Source of the DNA: Acidimicrobiia bacterium
Lineage (GTDB): Bacteria > Actinomycetota > Acidimicrobiia > IMCC26256 > PALSA-610
Assembly (NCBI GenBank): GCA_036271555.1
Contig: DATBAK010000027.1
Location: 1-42,438, forward strand
Length of the DNA stretch: 42,438 bases
Direction of reading: 5' to 3'
Part shown: in pieces, positions 8,530 through 15,139 of the stretch
How positions within the stretch are numbered: the stretch's first letter is position 1
How the letters are laid out: each line of letters starts with the position of its first letter
Notes under the pieces: model-generated
The model's input: the letters and a program-made list of their open reading frames with translations, nothing else
What the model was told of the DNA's origin: nothing
The model's database searches: none
Position numbers and translations under genes: made by a program

Positions 8530-9324
8530 ATGGGGAAGTCGTCTCGCAACAAGCGCCGCACGTATCAGAGCCCGAAAAAGGCTCGGGCCGGCAACAACAC
8601 CCTCTGGTACTCGCTGGCGTTCGTCATCGTGGTGGGCGGTGTGCTCGCCGTCGCGTTGAGCCGCTCGACCACCACGAGCAACGTCGGGCCGACATTGAAC
8701 GACCACTGGCACGCCGCGCTCGGCGTCGACGACTGCGGCACGTGGGTGCCGAACTGGGCGTGGCCGCCCGGCAACGTCTCGTCGGCATCGGCGGTCGGCG
8801 CGGGCGCGCCGGCGCGCGCCGGCTCGGGCGGCCTGCTGTACGCCGGTCTCCACAGCCACGGTGACGGGCTCATCCACATGGAGCCTTCGGGCACCGAGGA
8901 CGAGGGCAAGAACGCGACCCTCGGCCGCTACTTCAAGTACGGCGGCTGGAAGCTCGGTCAGACCTCGATCGACTTCGTGAACGTGAACGAGAAGAACGGC
9001 ACCAAGTGCGACGGCAAGCCGGGCGTGCTGCGCTGGGCCGTCAACGGCAAGGAGAAGCAGGGCAACCCTGCCGACTACAAGCTCTTCGACGGGGACGCGG
9101 TGGAGCTCGTGTTCACGACCGCCGACGCCAAGATGCCGCCCAAGACCCAGATCCCGTCGTACGCCGCGCTCCAGGACATCCTCGGCCAGACGAATCCGAC
9201 CGAGCCCGTGCCGAGCTCGCCCGGCGCGACGCAACCCGGCGTCACCTCGCCGGGCCAGACGTCGCCCACCACCAGCGCGTCCACGGCGACGACGACGGGG
9301 GCAACGACCACCTCGACGCCATGA
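8530..9324 (+). CDS. Membrane-anchored His-rich extracellular protein of unknown function
   Basis: This 264-residue protein was not assigned to a named family. It has a very basic cytoplasmic start (about 20 residues with SSRNKRR), one transmembrane helix (about 26-43), then an exported domain. Conserved-looking metal-ligand clusters are DHWHAALGVDDCGTW (H59, H61, C69) and GLHSHGDGLIHMEP (H108, H110, H116), with a further cysteine at about C160. The end (about 215-264) is a Ser/Thr/Pro-rich, probably disordered linker to the wall. The pattern resembles uncharacterised bacterial and archaeal proteins with HWH and LHxHDxxGxIHxE motifs. Metal binding is inferred only. Its TGA overlaps the ATG of the nucleotidyltransferase (ATGA), linking the two in translation. 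Confidence 0.8.
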   Translation: MGKSSRNKRRTYQSPKKARAGNNTLWYSLAFVIVVGGVLAVALSRSTTTSNVGPTLNDHWHAALGVDDCGTWVPNWAWPPGNVSSASAVGAGAPARAGSGGLLYAGLHSHGDGLIHMEPSGTEDEGKNATLGRYFKYGGWKLGQTSIDFVNVNEKNGTKCDGKPGVLRWAVNGKEKQGNPADYKLFDGDAVELVFTTADAKMPPKTQIPSYAALQDILGQTNPTEPVPSSPGATQPGVTSPGQTSPTTSASTATTTGATTTSTP

Positions 9325-10406
9325 AAGCGGTCGTCCTCGTGGGGGGCGAAGGCACGCGCCTGCGGCCGCTCACGTTCACGACGCCGAAGTCGCTGCTGCC
9401 GATCGCGAACCAGCCGTTCCTCGAACGGCAGCTCGCGTGGCTGGAGTCGCACGGTGTCGACGAGGTCGTGCTGTCGCTCGGCTACCTGCCCGACGCGTTC
9501 ACCGTCCACTTCCCCGAGGGGCGCTGCGGGGGCATTCGTCTGACGTACGCGGTGGAGCCGAAGCCGCTCGGCACCGCGGGCGGGATCCGCTTCGCGGCCG
9601 ACGGCATCGACGACGTCTTCATCGTCTGCAACGGCGACATCCTCACCGACTTCGATCTCTCCGCGATGCTGCGTTTCCACGAGACGAGCGCCGCGCAGGC
9701 GACGATCGCGCTGACGCAGGTCGACGATCCGTCGGCGTTCGGTGTCGTGCCGACGCGTGACGACGGCGAGGTCGTCGGCTTCATCGAGAAGCCACCGCGT
9801 GATCTCGCACCGACGAACTGGATCAACGCGGGCATCTACATCCTCGAGCCCGGGCTCATGGAACGCATCCCGAAGCGCGTGAACGTGTCGATCGAGCGCG
9901 AGACCTTCCCGCGCATGGTCGAGACCCGCAACTGCCTCTACGCGTGGAACGGCGCGGGCTACTGGCTCGACATGGGGACGCCCGCGAAGTACCTCCAGGC
10001 TCACGCCGACCTGCTCGCGGGCACGGTCGGCGCGCTGCCCGCCCCGGGCGCGGTCGAAGGGCCTGCGGGTGTCTGGACGCAGGGCATCGCCGACGTCGAC
10101 CCCGAGGCCCGCCTCACCGGTCCGGTCCTCGTCGGTCCGGGTGCCCGCATCGAGGCCGGCGCGTCGGTCACGGCCTCGGCCGTCGGTGCCGGCGCCGTGG
10201 TCGGAGCCGGGGCCCGGGTGGAACGCTCCGTGGTCTTCGCCGGCGCCCAGGTCTCGGAGCGCGCGATCGTCACCGATTCGGTCCTCGGAGCCGACGCGAT
10301 CCTCAAGCCCGAGGTCGTGCTGACCGACGTGACCTTGATCGGCGCGGGCGTGCACATCGCGGCCGGCACCCGGATCTCGGGTGGTCGCGTGCCGCCCGCC
10401 GAGTAG
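9321..10406 (+). CDS. Sugar-1-phosphate nucleotidyltransferase with left-handed beta-helix tail (probable mannose-1-phosphate guanylyltransferase)
   Basis: This 361-residue protein has an N-terminal nucleotidyltransferase domain with the signature GGEGTRLRPLTFTTPKSLLP (residues 8-27). EPKPLGTAGGIR, the metal-binding NGDILTDFD and the INAGIYILEP block follow. From about residue 255 the chain turns into hexapeptide repeats (VGPGARIEAGASV and similar), as in GMPP-type enzymes. It would make GDP-mannose or a related NDP-sugar. Supporting context is the phosphomannomutase and phosphomannose isomerase in this window, and the mycobacterial relative (Rv3264c) that neighbours wbbL and fbiAB. Specificity for GTP rather than dTTP or UTP is inferred. 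The ATG at 9321 overlaps the preceding stop; longer in-frame extensions run inside the upstream gene and were rejected. Confidence 0.9.
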   Translation: MKAVVLVGGEGTRLRPLTFTTPKSLLPIANQPFLERQLAWLESHGVDEVVLSLGYLPDAFTVHFPEGRCGGIRLTYAVEPKPLGTAGGIRFAADGIDDVFIVCNGDILTDFDLSAMLRFHETSAAQATIALTQVDDPSAFGVVPTRDDGEVVGFIEKPPRDLAPTNWINAGIYILEPGLMERIPKRVNVSIERETFPRMVETRNCLYAWNGAGYWLDMGTPAKYLQAHADLLAGTVGALPAPGAVEGPAGVWTQGIADVDPEARLTGPVLVGPGARIEAGASVTASAVGAGAVVGAGARVERSVVFAGAQVSERAIVTDSVLGADAILKPEVVLTDVTLIGAGVHIAAGTRISGGRVPPAE

Positions 10407-10426
10407 GCACGAGGACACAATTGCGG

Positions 10427-10443
10427 GCCCGCCGGACGCGGGC
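10427..10443 (+). terminator. Hairpin between nucleotidyltransferase and epimerase
   Basis: GCCCGC and GCGGGC form a 6-bp perfect stem with a 5-base loop, 20 bases after the stop codon. It may be a weak terminator or mRNA processing/stability element, as the next gene starts only 18 bases later. Confidence 0.4.
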
Positions 10444-10461
10444 GGGAGTGAGAGGCACGAC

Positions 10462-11418
10462 ATGGCGAACAAGGCGCTCGTCACCGGGGGCGCGGGGTTC
10501 ATCGGCTCGACGCTGGTGGACCGTCTGCTTGCGGAGGGCTGGTCGGTCGACGCGGTCGACGACCTCTCGACCGGGCGGCTCGGCAACCTCGCCGACGCGC
10601 GTGCGGTCGGCGATCGCCGGTTCTCGTTCCACCGCATGGACGTCCGCTCGACCGGCCTGCGCGACGTGATCACGCGCGCCGACCCCGACGTGATCTTCCA
10701 CCTCGCGGCGCAGATCGACGTGCGCGTGTCGGTTGCGGATCCGATCCTCGATGCCGAGGTGAACATCCTCGGCTCGCTCAACGTGCTCGAGTCCGCGGTC
10801 GCGGCGAAGGTGAAGAAAGTCGTGTTCGCGTCGTCGGGCGGCACGATCTACGGCACGCCCGACCAGATCCCGACGCCCGAGACCGCGCCGCAGCTGCCCG
10901 AGTCTCCCTACGGCGTCGCGAAGAGGGTCGTCGGCGACTACCTCCGCTTCTACCGCGAGGCACGCGGTCTCGAGTTCACCGCGCTCGCACTCGCGAACGT
11001 GTACGGACCGCGCCAGGATCCCCACGGTGAGGCCGGCGTCGTCGCGATCTTCGCGGGGAAGCTGCTGCAGAGCGAGACGTCGATCATCTTCGGCGACGGG
11101 CTGCAGACGCGCGACTTCGTCTTCGTCGACGACGTCGTCGACGCGTTCGTGCGCGCGTCCGACAAGGGCGGCGGGCTGCTCCTGAACATCGGTACCGGTG
11201 TCGAGACGAACGTCGTCCAGCTCTACCAGGCGATGGCGCGCCTCGCGAAGGTGAAGCGCAAGCCGCGCCACGAGCCCGCGCGGCTCGGCGAGCTCGAACG
11301 GTCGGCGCTCGACCCCGGCCGCGCCGAGATCCACCTCGGCTGGAAGCCGTGGACGTCGCTCGACGGAGGCCTGGGCCGCACGCTCGAGCACTTCCGCGCG
11401 CTCGCCGCCACCGCCTGA
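10462..11418 (+). CDS. NAD-dependent nucleotide-sugar epimerase (GalE-like extended SDR)
   Basis: This 318-residue extended SDR has the NAD motif TGGAGFIGS near residues 8-16. VIFHLAAQIDVRVSVADP follows, then the catalytic serine region VVFASSGGTIYG, the YGVAKR catalytic Tyr/Lys motif and the substrate segment ALANVYGPRQDPHGEAGV. GDGLQTRDFVFVDDVVDA is the usual C-terminal-domain entry. The sequence is closest in character to UDP-glucose/UDP-GlcNAc 4-epimerases, but a dehydratase or other epimerase of the same family cannot be excluded. The ATG at 10462 is chosen for its GAGAGG ribosome-binding site six bases upstream and the family N-terminus. An in-frame GTG at 10381 would overlap the previous gene. 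It converges with the minus-strand F420 operon. Confidence 0.88.
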   Translation: MANKALVTGGAGFIGSTLVDRLLAEGWSVDAVDDLSTGRLGNLADARAVGDRRFSFHRMDVRSTGLRDVITRADPDVIFHLAAQIDVRVSVADPILDAEVNILGSLNVLESAVAAKVKKVVFASSGGTIYGTPDQIPTPETAPQLPESPYGVAKRVVGDYLRFYREARGLEFTALALANVYGPRQDPHGEAGVVAIFAGKLLQSETSIIFGDGLQTRDFVFVDDVVDAFVRASDKGGGLLLNIGTGVETNVVQLYQAMARLAKVKRKPRHEPARLGELERSALDPGRAEIHLGWKPWTSLDGGLGRTLEHFRALAATA

Positions 11419-11428
11419 GCCGCGTTTC

Positions 11429-11441
11429 CCGGCTGCGCCGG
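11429..11441. terminator. Small hairpin in convergent gap
   Basis: CCGGC and GCCGG around TGC form a 5-bp stem in the 28-base gap between the epimerase and the convergent endonuclease/phosphatase-family gene. It could serve both strands but is short. Confidence 0.3.
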
Positions 11442-11446
11442 CCGAC

Positions 11447-12400
11447 TCACGGGCACGGCCCGATCGTGGCCTGCACGGCGTTGTGATCCGAGCCGCGGGG
11501 ATGGAAGCGCTGCGCGTGTGCCGCGCACCACGTGCGATCGACGATCACGTGGTCGATCCGGAGCGCGAGCAGGTCGAAGGGGAACGGCCGGAACGTCGAT
11601 CCGGCCCAGCTCGCGCGCATCGCATCGCGCCGGTGCGCGACGAGATGCGCGTACGTCGACGTGCGGTCGGAGACGTTGAGGTCGCCGGCGACGACGACGG
11701 GGAGCGCGCTCGCGGCGGTCAGCGCCCGCACCGCGTTCACGGCGCGCGCCTGCCTCGCGAAGCTGAAGTGACCCGGCAGCAGCGGGATGCCGAGGCCCGG
11801 TCGCGGCAGGTGCACCGCGATGAGCAGGAACGGCGTCGGCGCCATCACCTCCACGACGACGGCCTGACCGCTCACCGACCCGGCGGCGCGTCGTCGCAGC
11901 TCGAACCGCGACGCGACGTACTCGGAGTAGCCGTCGCGATGCGGCGGCGAGCTCAGGTGATGCTCGAACGCGCCGGTGAGCGCGGCCTCGCTGCGGGTCG
12001 TGCCCTCGGACACGACGACGACGTCGGGACGGCGTGCGATCAGGTCGCGCGCCGCGGCGGCGGGCGTCGCGTTCTGGAAGTGGAGGTTCGCGGCGACGAT
12101 CGTCACGGGATCGCGCGGCGCGGCGGTGCGGTCGGGGACGCGCGGCGCGACGACCATCGCGGTGCCGGCCGCGAGCCACGCAACGAGGCTGACGACCGTG
12201 AGCGCGCGGCTCCGGCGTACGAGCGCGCCCAAGTGCCCGACGACGACGAGCGCGTAGATCGCCGGCCCGACGATCGCGAGGATCTGACCGACGTCGCCGA
12301 ACCGACGGAACGCGAGCCACACCCACGCGATCGCGACGAGGAGCAGGGCGAGCGCGAACCGCCGCGCGCGCGATCGCGGCGCGGCCTCGCCGTCGCTCAT
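11447..12400 (-). CDS. Membrane-anchored endonuclease/exonuclease/phosphatase (EEP) family protein
   Basis: This 317-residue protein has three predicted N-terminal transmembrane helices (about residues 14-32, 38-60 and 66-88), then an EEP-fold domain. Catalytic landmarks of the fold are present: VAANLHFQN, VVVSEG for the metal-binding Glu, the VVVAGDLNVSD Asp/Asn pair, RIDHVIV and the terminal GSDHNAVQ His. The family hydrolyses phosphodiester or phosphomonoester bonds in nucleic acids, phosphoinositides and sphingomyelin, so the substrate cannot be told from the sequence. The architecture of membrane helices followed by EEP is common in actinobacteria as an uncharacterised protein. Its ATG overlaps the TGA of the nitroreductase, placing it last in the F420 gene run, though a functional link is unproven. 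Confidence 0.85.
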   Translation of the reverse strand: MSDGEAAPRSRARRFALALLLVAIAWVWLAFRRFGDVGQILAIVGPAIYALVVVGHLGALVRRSRALTVVSLVAWLAAGTAMVVAPRVPDRTAAPRDPVTIVAANLHFQNATPAAAARDLIARRPDVVVVSEGTTRSEAALTGAFEHHLSSPPHRDGYSEYVASRFELRRRAAGSVSGQAVVVEVMAPTPFLLIAVHLPRPGLGIPLLPGHFSFARQARAVNAVRALTAASALPVVVAGDLNVSDRTSTYAHLVAHRRDAMRASWAGSTFRPFPFDLLALRIDHVIVDRTWCAAHAQRFHPRGSDHNAVQATIGPCP

Positions 12401-13008
12401 CGGTAGACGCGCAGCTCGTCGAGGGGGATCGGTGGGCGTGCGCGCCCGACGTACGCGGGATCAGGGCGACCGACGAGCACGAGCGCGTGCGCGAGCCAGT
12501 CCGGCGGTAGGGCGAGCGCGTCGCGCGCGACGTCGGGACAGAAGATCGGCGCCGCGACCCAGCACGACGCGAAGCCGCGGTCGGTCGCCGCGAGCATGAG
12601 GTTCTCGACCGCGGCGCCGAGTGACAGCAGCGCCATGCCGTGCTCGGCGCGGCGGCGGGACTCGTCGGGATAGCGGTCGAGGCCGTTCTCGGTCAGGCAC
12701 CCGAGCAGCGCGGCCGGCGCGGCCGCGAGCCGCTCGATGGACGCGTCGACGAGCTCGTCGACGCGCGGGCGGTCGACGCCGTCGCGGTCGAGGTCGGCGC
12801 GCCACCGCGTGCCCATCGCGACCGCGAGATCGCGGCGCGCGGGTTCGGTGTCGAGGACGACCCAGCGCCACGGGCGCGAGTGGTGCGGCGCCGGTGCGAT
12901 GCACGCGGCGGTGACCATCGCGTCGAGGTCTGCTCGCGAGACCGCATCGGGCAGGAAGGCGCGGATCGAACGGCGGGCCTCGAGCCACGCCGGGAGCACG
13001 GCCGTCAT
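12397..13008 (-). CDS. Nitroreductase-fold FMN protein, equivalent to the C-terminal domain of FbiB (dehydro-F420 reductase)
   Basis: This 203-residue protein begins MTAVLPAWLEARRSIRAFLP, with the FMN phosphate-binding RRSIR motif. It continues with APAPHHSRPWRWVVL, which binds flavin. The C-terminal half includes LLSLGAAVENLMLAATDRGF and the helix-loop typical of nitroreductases. In mycobacterial FbiB the same domain is fused behind CofE and reduces dehydro-F420-0 with FMNH2. Here it is a separate gene whose ATG overlaps the cofE TGA by four bases (ATGA). A longer in-frame reading up to 13068 would sit inside cofE and was rejected. Its 3' end overlaps the EEP gene in the same way. The role in F420 maturation rests on gene position and fold. 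Confidence 0.85.
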   Translation of the reverse strand: MTAVLPAWLEARRSIRAFLPDAVSRADLDAMVTAACIAPAPHHSRPWRWVVLDTEPARRDLAVAMGTRWRADLDRDGVDRPRVDELVDASIERLAAAPAALLGCLTENGLDRYPDESRRRAEHGMALLSLGAAVENLMLAATDRGFASCWVAAPIFCPDVARDALALPPDWLAHALVLVGRPDPAYVGRARPPIPLDELRVYR

Positions 13009-13718
13009 CGGAACAGGTCCTCCGACGGCGCGCGCACGAGGTCGCGGTAGGAACCGGCGCGGAACCACGTCGCGTCCAGACCGCGCACGATCGCAACGGG
13101 AACGCCGGATGCCTTGCCCATCACGAGCTCGGCCGCGCCCGCGATCTCGTCGGCGATCGCGACCTCGGTGACGTGCAGGACGCGGCCGAGCGCGTCGGGC
13201 GTCTCACGCAGGTCGACCACCGCGGCGATGCCCGACACCCCGATCGCGACATCGGTCAGCCCGGTGCGCCACGCGCGCCCGAACGTGTCGGACACGATCA
13301 CCGCGACCTCGACGCCGGTGCGCGCCCGCAGCGCGTCGCGTACGTGCTTCGCGGACCGATCGGGCTCGACGGGCAGGAGCGCCGCCGTGCCCGACTCCAT
13401 GTTCGACAGGTCGATGCCCGCGTTCGCGCACACGAAGCCGTGGCGCGTCTCGCTGATGATCAGGTCGCCGCGCCGGCGCACGATGCGCACCGACTCGGAC
13501 TCGACGAGCGCGCGCCGTGCCGCGAGGTCTTCGGGATCGAGCGGGACGATCCGCCCTTCGGCCTTCGACACGACCTTCTGCGTGACGACGAGGCAATCAC
13601 CGGACTCGATCGGCGTTCCCTGCCCACGCGCCGCCTCGGCGATGAGCACCGCGAGCTCGTCGCCGGGCCGGATCTCGCCGATGCCCTCGATCGGCAGGAT
13701 CGTCAGCGCGTGGGGCAC
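13005..13718 (-). CDS. cofE: Coenzyme F420-0:L-glutamate ligase
   Basis: This 237-residue enzyme adds gamma-linked glutamates to F420-0 using GTP. The chain starts PHALTILPIEGIGEIRPGDE and shows DCLVVTQKVVSKAEGR and the metal/nucleotide-binding region SETRHGFVCANAGIDLSNME. VIVSDTFGRAWRTGLTDVAI and the C-terminal IADEIAGAAELVMGKASGVP are also present. All are hallmarks of CofE and of the N-terminal half of FbiB. The length is that of stand-alone archaeal CofE, so the gene is complete rather than a broken FbiB. The GTG at 13718 overlaps the end of cofD by 16 bases; longer readings lie inside cofD. Downstream, the nitroreductase that is normally fused in mycobacteria follows as its own gene. Confidence 0.94.
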   Translation of the reverse strand: MPHALTILPIEGIGEIRPGDELAVLIAEAARGQGTPIESGDCLVVTQKVVSKAEGRIVPLDPEDLAARRALVESESVRIVRRRGDLIISETRHGFVCANAGIDLSNMESGTAALLPVEPDRSAKHVRDALRARTGVEVAVIVSDTFGRAWRTGLTDVAIGVSGIAAVVDLRETPDALGRVLHVTEVAIADEIAGAAELVMGKASGVPVAIVRGLDATWFRAGSYRDLVRAPSEDLFR

Positions 13719-14668
13719 GGATCGCGATCGGGATCGATGGCGTCGAGCGCGCGCCGCGCGAGCGCGGCGGCAATGTCGGGGGTGTGCATCACGGTGTCGG
13801 CGACGACGGCGCGCACGCCCGCGGTCTCGACCTCGGAAGCGCGGTCGGCGTCGACGGTGTCGATCACGAGCGTCGAGCAGAACGGCGCGTAGACGCGCGC
13901 GACGCCCGCGCACGACACGTCGATGCCGAGCGGCGCCATCAGACGGTCCGCGGGACCGCGCACCGGCGCGCCGCCGACGATCGGGGAGACGCCGACGACG
14001 CGATCGCGCCGTGCGATCAGCGCGTCGCGGATCCCGGGCACCGCGAGGATCGGTCCGATGGACACGACCGGATTCGAGGGGCACAGCACGATCGTGTCGG
14101 CGGCGGCGATCGCGTCGAGCACGCCGGGCGCCGGGCGGGCGGTGTCGGCACCCTCGTAACGCACCGAGACGACGGGCGGTTCGGTGCGCTCGCGCACGAA
14201 CCACTCCTCGAGGTGCAGCTCCTCGTGCGTGCCGTCGGCCCGGCGCACGGTGATGCGGGTGCGTACGGGGTCGTCGCTCATCGGCACCAGGCGCAACTTC
14301 AGTTCCCACGCGGCCACGATCTCCGCGGTCACCGTCGACAGCGGCGCGCCCTCGTTGCGGCGGCGGGTGCGGTAGAGGTGCGTCGCGAGATCGCGGTCAC
14401 CGAGTCGGAACCACACCGGCTCGCCGTAGCGCGCGAGCGCGTCGAGGCAGGCGAACGTCTCGCCTTCGAGGCCCCAGCCCAGCTCGCGGTTCGACGCGCC
14501 CGCGAGGGTGTAGGTGACCGAGTCGAGGTCGGGGGAGACGTGCAACCCGTGGAACTCGTCGTCGTCGCCGGTGTTGCCGACGACCACGATCTCCTCGGGT
14601 GGCACCGCGCGCACGAGGCCCGCGAGGAAGCGGGCGCCGCCGACGCCACCGGCCAGGCTGATGATCAC
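13703..14668 (-). CDS. cofD: 2-phospho-L-lactate (or enolpyruvyl) transferase of F420 biosynthesis
   Basis: This 321-residue protein (FbiA/CofD) joins the lactyl or enolpyruvyl phosphate donor to the deazaflavin Fo, giving F420-0 or dehydro-F420-0. The start ISLAGGVGGARFLAGL binds the nucleotide donor. GNTGDDDEFHGLHVSPDLDS, LGDRDLATHL and the phosphate-binding CPSNPVVSIGPIL complete the family pattern. The GTG start has a TACGCT hexamer 7 bases upstream and no Shine-Dalgarno, so the operon is probably leaderless. It heads cofD-cofE-nitroreductase-EEP, all with overlapping ends. The nitroreductase partner suggests the phosphoenolpyruvate route used in actinobacteria. CofC/FbiD and Fo synthase are not in this window. 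Confidence 0.94.
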   Translation of the reverse strand: MIISLAGGVGGARFLAGLVRAVPPEEIVVVGNTGDDDEFHGLHVSPDLDSVTYTLAGASNRELGWGLEGETFACLDALARYGEPVWFRLGDRDLATHLYRTRRRNEGAPLSTVTAEIVAAWELKLRLVPMSDDPVRTRITVRRADGTHEELHLEEWFVRERTEPPVVSVRYEGADTARPAPGVLDAIAAADTIVLCPSNPVVSIGPILAVPGIRDALIARRDRVVGVSPIVGGAPVRGPADRLMAPLGIDVSCAGVARVYAPFCSTLVIDTVDADRASEVETAGVRAVVADTVMHTPDIAAALARRALDAIDPDRDPCPTR

Positions 14669-14675
14669 GCGGGGG

Positions 14676-14681
14676 AGCGTA
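14676..14681 (-). promoter_or_regulatory. Probable -10 hexamer of the cofD operon
   Basis: On the minus strand TACGCT lies 7 bases before the GTG start of cofD, with only C and G between, consistent with leaderless transcription. Confidence 0.5.
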
Positions 14682-14683
14682 CG

Positions 14684-14704
14684 AGCCCCCGTCGGTGTGG
14701 GGCT
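14684..14704 (-). terminator. Hairpin at the end of the 94-codon gene
   Basis: AGCCCC and GGGGCT form a 6-bp stem with a 9-base loop. It overlaps the stop codon of the upstream minus-strand gene and sits just before the cofD -10 element. Confidence 0.45.
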
Positions 14705-14987
14705 ACGCGGCGCGGGTGATGACGGTCTGGACCCGCAGGGCCTGCTCGACGACCTGATCGACGACGGGCTCGATCCGACCCCGCACCGACTGCGCGATCC
14801 CGTCGACGGTCTGCTGGAGGCTCTCGATGCGGGCCCGGCCGTCGCGCGCCCGGGCGTTCAGGCAACCGCCCGAGTCGGTGATGCGCTGCTGCAGGTCGCG
14901 GCGGCGCACCTGCGCCTGCTGGAAGCCGAGCACGGCGATCCCGATCGTCACGTAGCCGGTGTCGGTGAGGGTCTTGCGCAGGTCCAT
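14703..14987 (-). CDS. Small hypothetical protein with one hydrophobic segment and a helical tail
   Basis: This 94-residue protein starts MDLRKTLTDTGYVTIGIAVL. A moderately hydrophobic stretch (about residues 9-27) is followed by QQAQVRRRDLQQRI and a long predicted helix with heptad-like spacing (RIESLQQTVDGIAQSV, EPVVDQVVEQAL). It has one cysteine. No family was recognised; the helical tail looks like a membrane- or envelope-associated coiled-coil protein. The ATG at 14987 is chosen because GGGAGAG lies eight bases upstream. A longer reading from 15080 would have no signal and would run through the promoter region. In many actinobacteria the whiB2 gene lies between the F420 genes and the neighbouring glycosyltransferase; here this small gene occupies that place and is not WhiB (no four-cysteine cluster). 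Confidence 0.7.
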   Translation of the reverse strand: MDLRKTLTDTGYVTIGIAVLGFQQAQVRRRDLQQRITDSGGCLNARARDGRARIESLQQTVDGIAQSVRGRIEPVVDQVVEQALRVQTVITRAA

Positions 14988-15123
14988 GGGTCCACTCTCC
15001 CGGAGGGTCGGGGCGGCCGTCAACCAACGGCCCGCCAAACGAAGTGCTCGCGAGCCTATACAGGTTGCTAGCAGCTGCAAGCACTTGTGCGCAGGTGAAC
15101 AAGGTCCGGGATGGGGCGATTGG

Positions 15124-15129
15124 TAACCT
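15124..15129 (+). promoter_or_regulatory. Probable -10 hexamer of the GT2-membrane gene
   Basis: GGTAACCT precedes the ATG at 15140 by 10 bases. The same GGTAACCTC(C)GCCG string occurs before the CPBP gene at 22797, which suggests a shared promoter type. Confidence 0.5.
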
Positions 15130-15139
15130 CGCCGAAGTC

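Noticed and set aside
12397-13718. A frameshifted, broken fbiB gene
   Set aside because: Both reading frames have complete domains of the right lengths and their junction is a typical ATGA overlap, so two real genes are more likely.
14988-15080. N-terminal extension of the 94-codon gene or of the GT2 gene into the divergent gap
   Set aside because: The extensions have no start signals and would cross the promoter elements. The ribosome-binding site and the -10 hexamer support the shorter forms.
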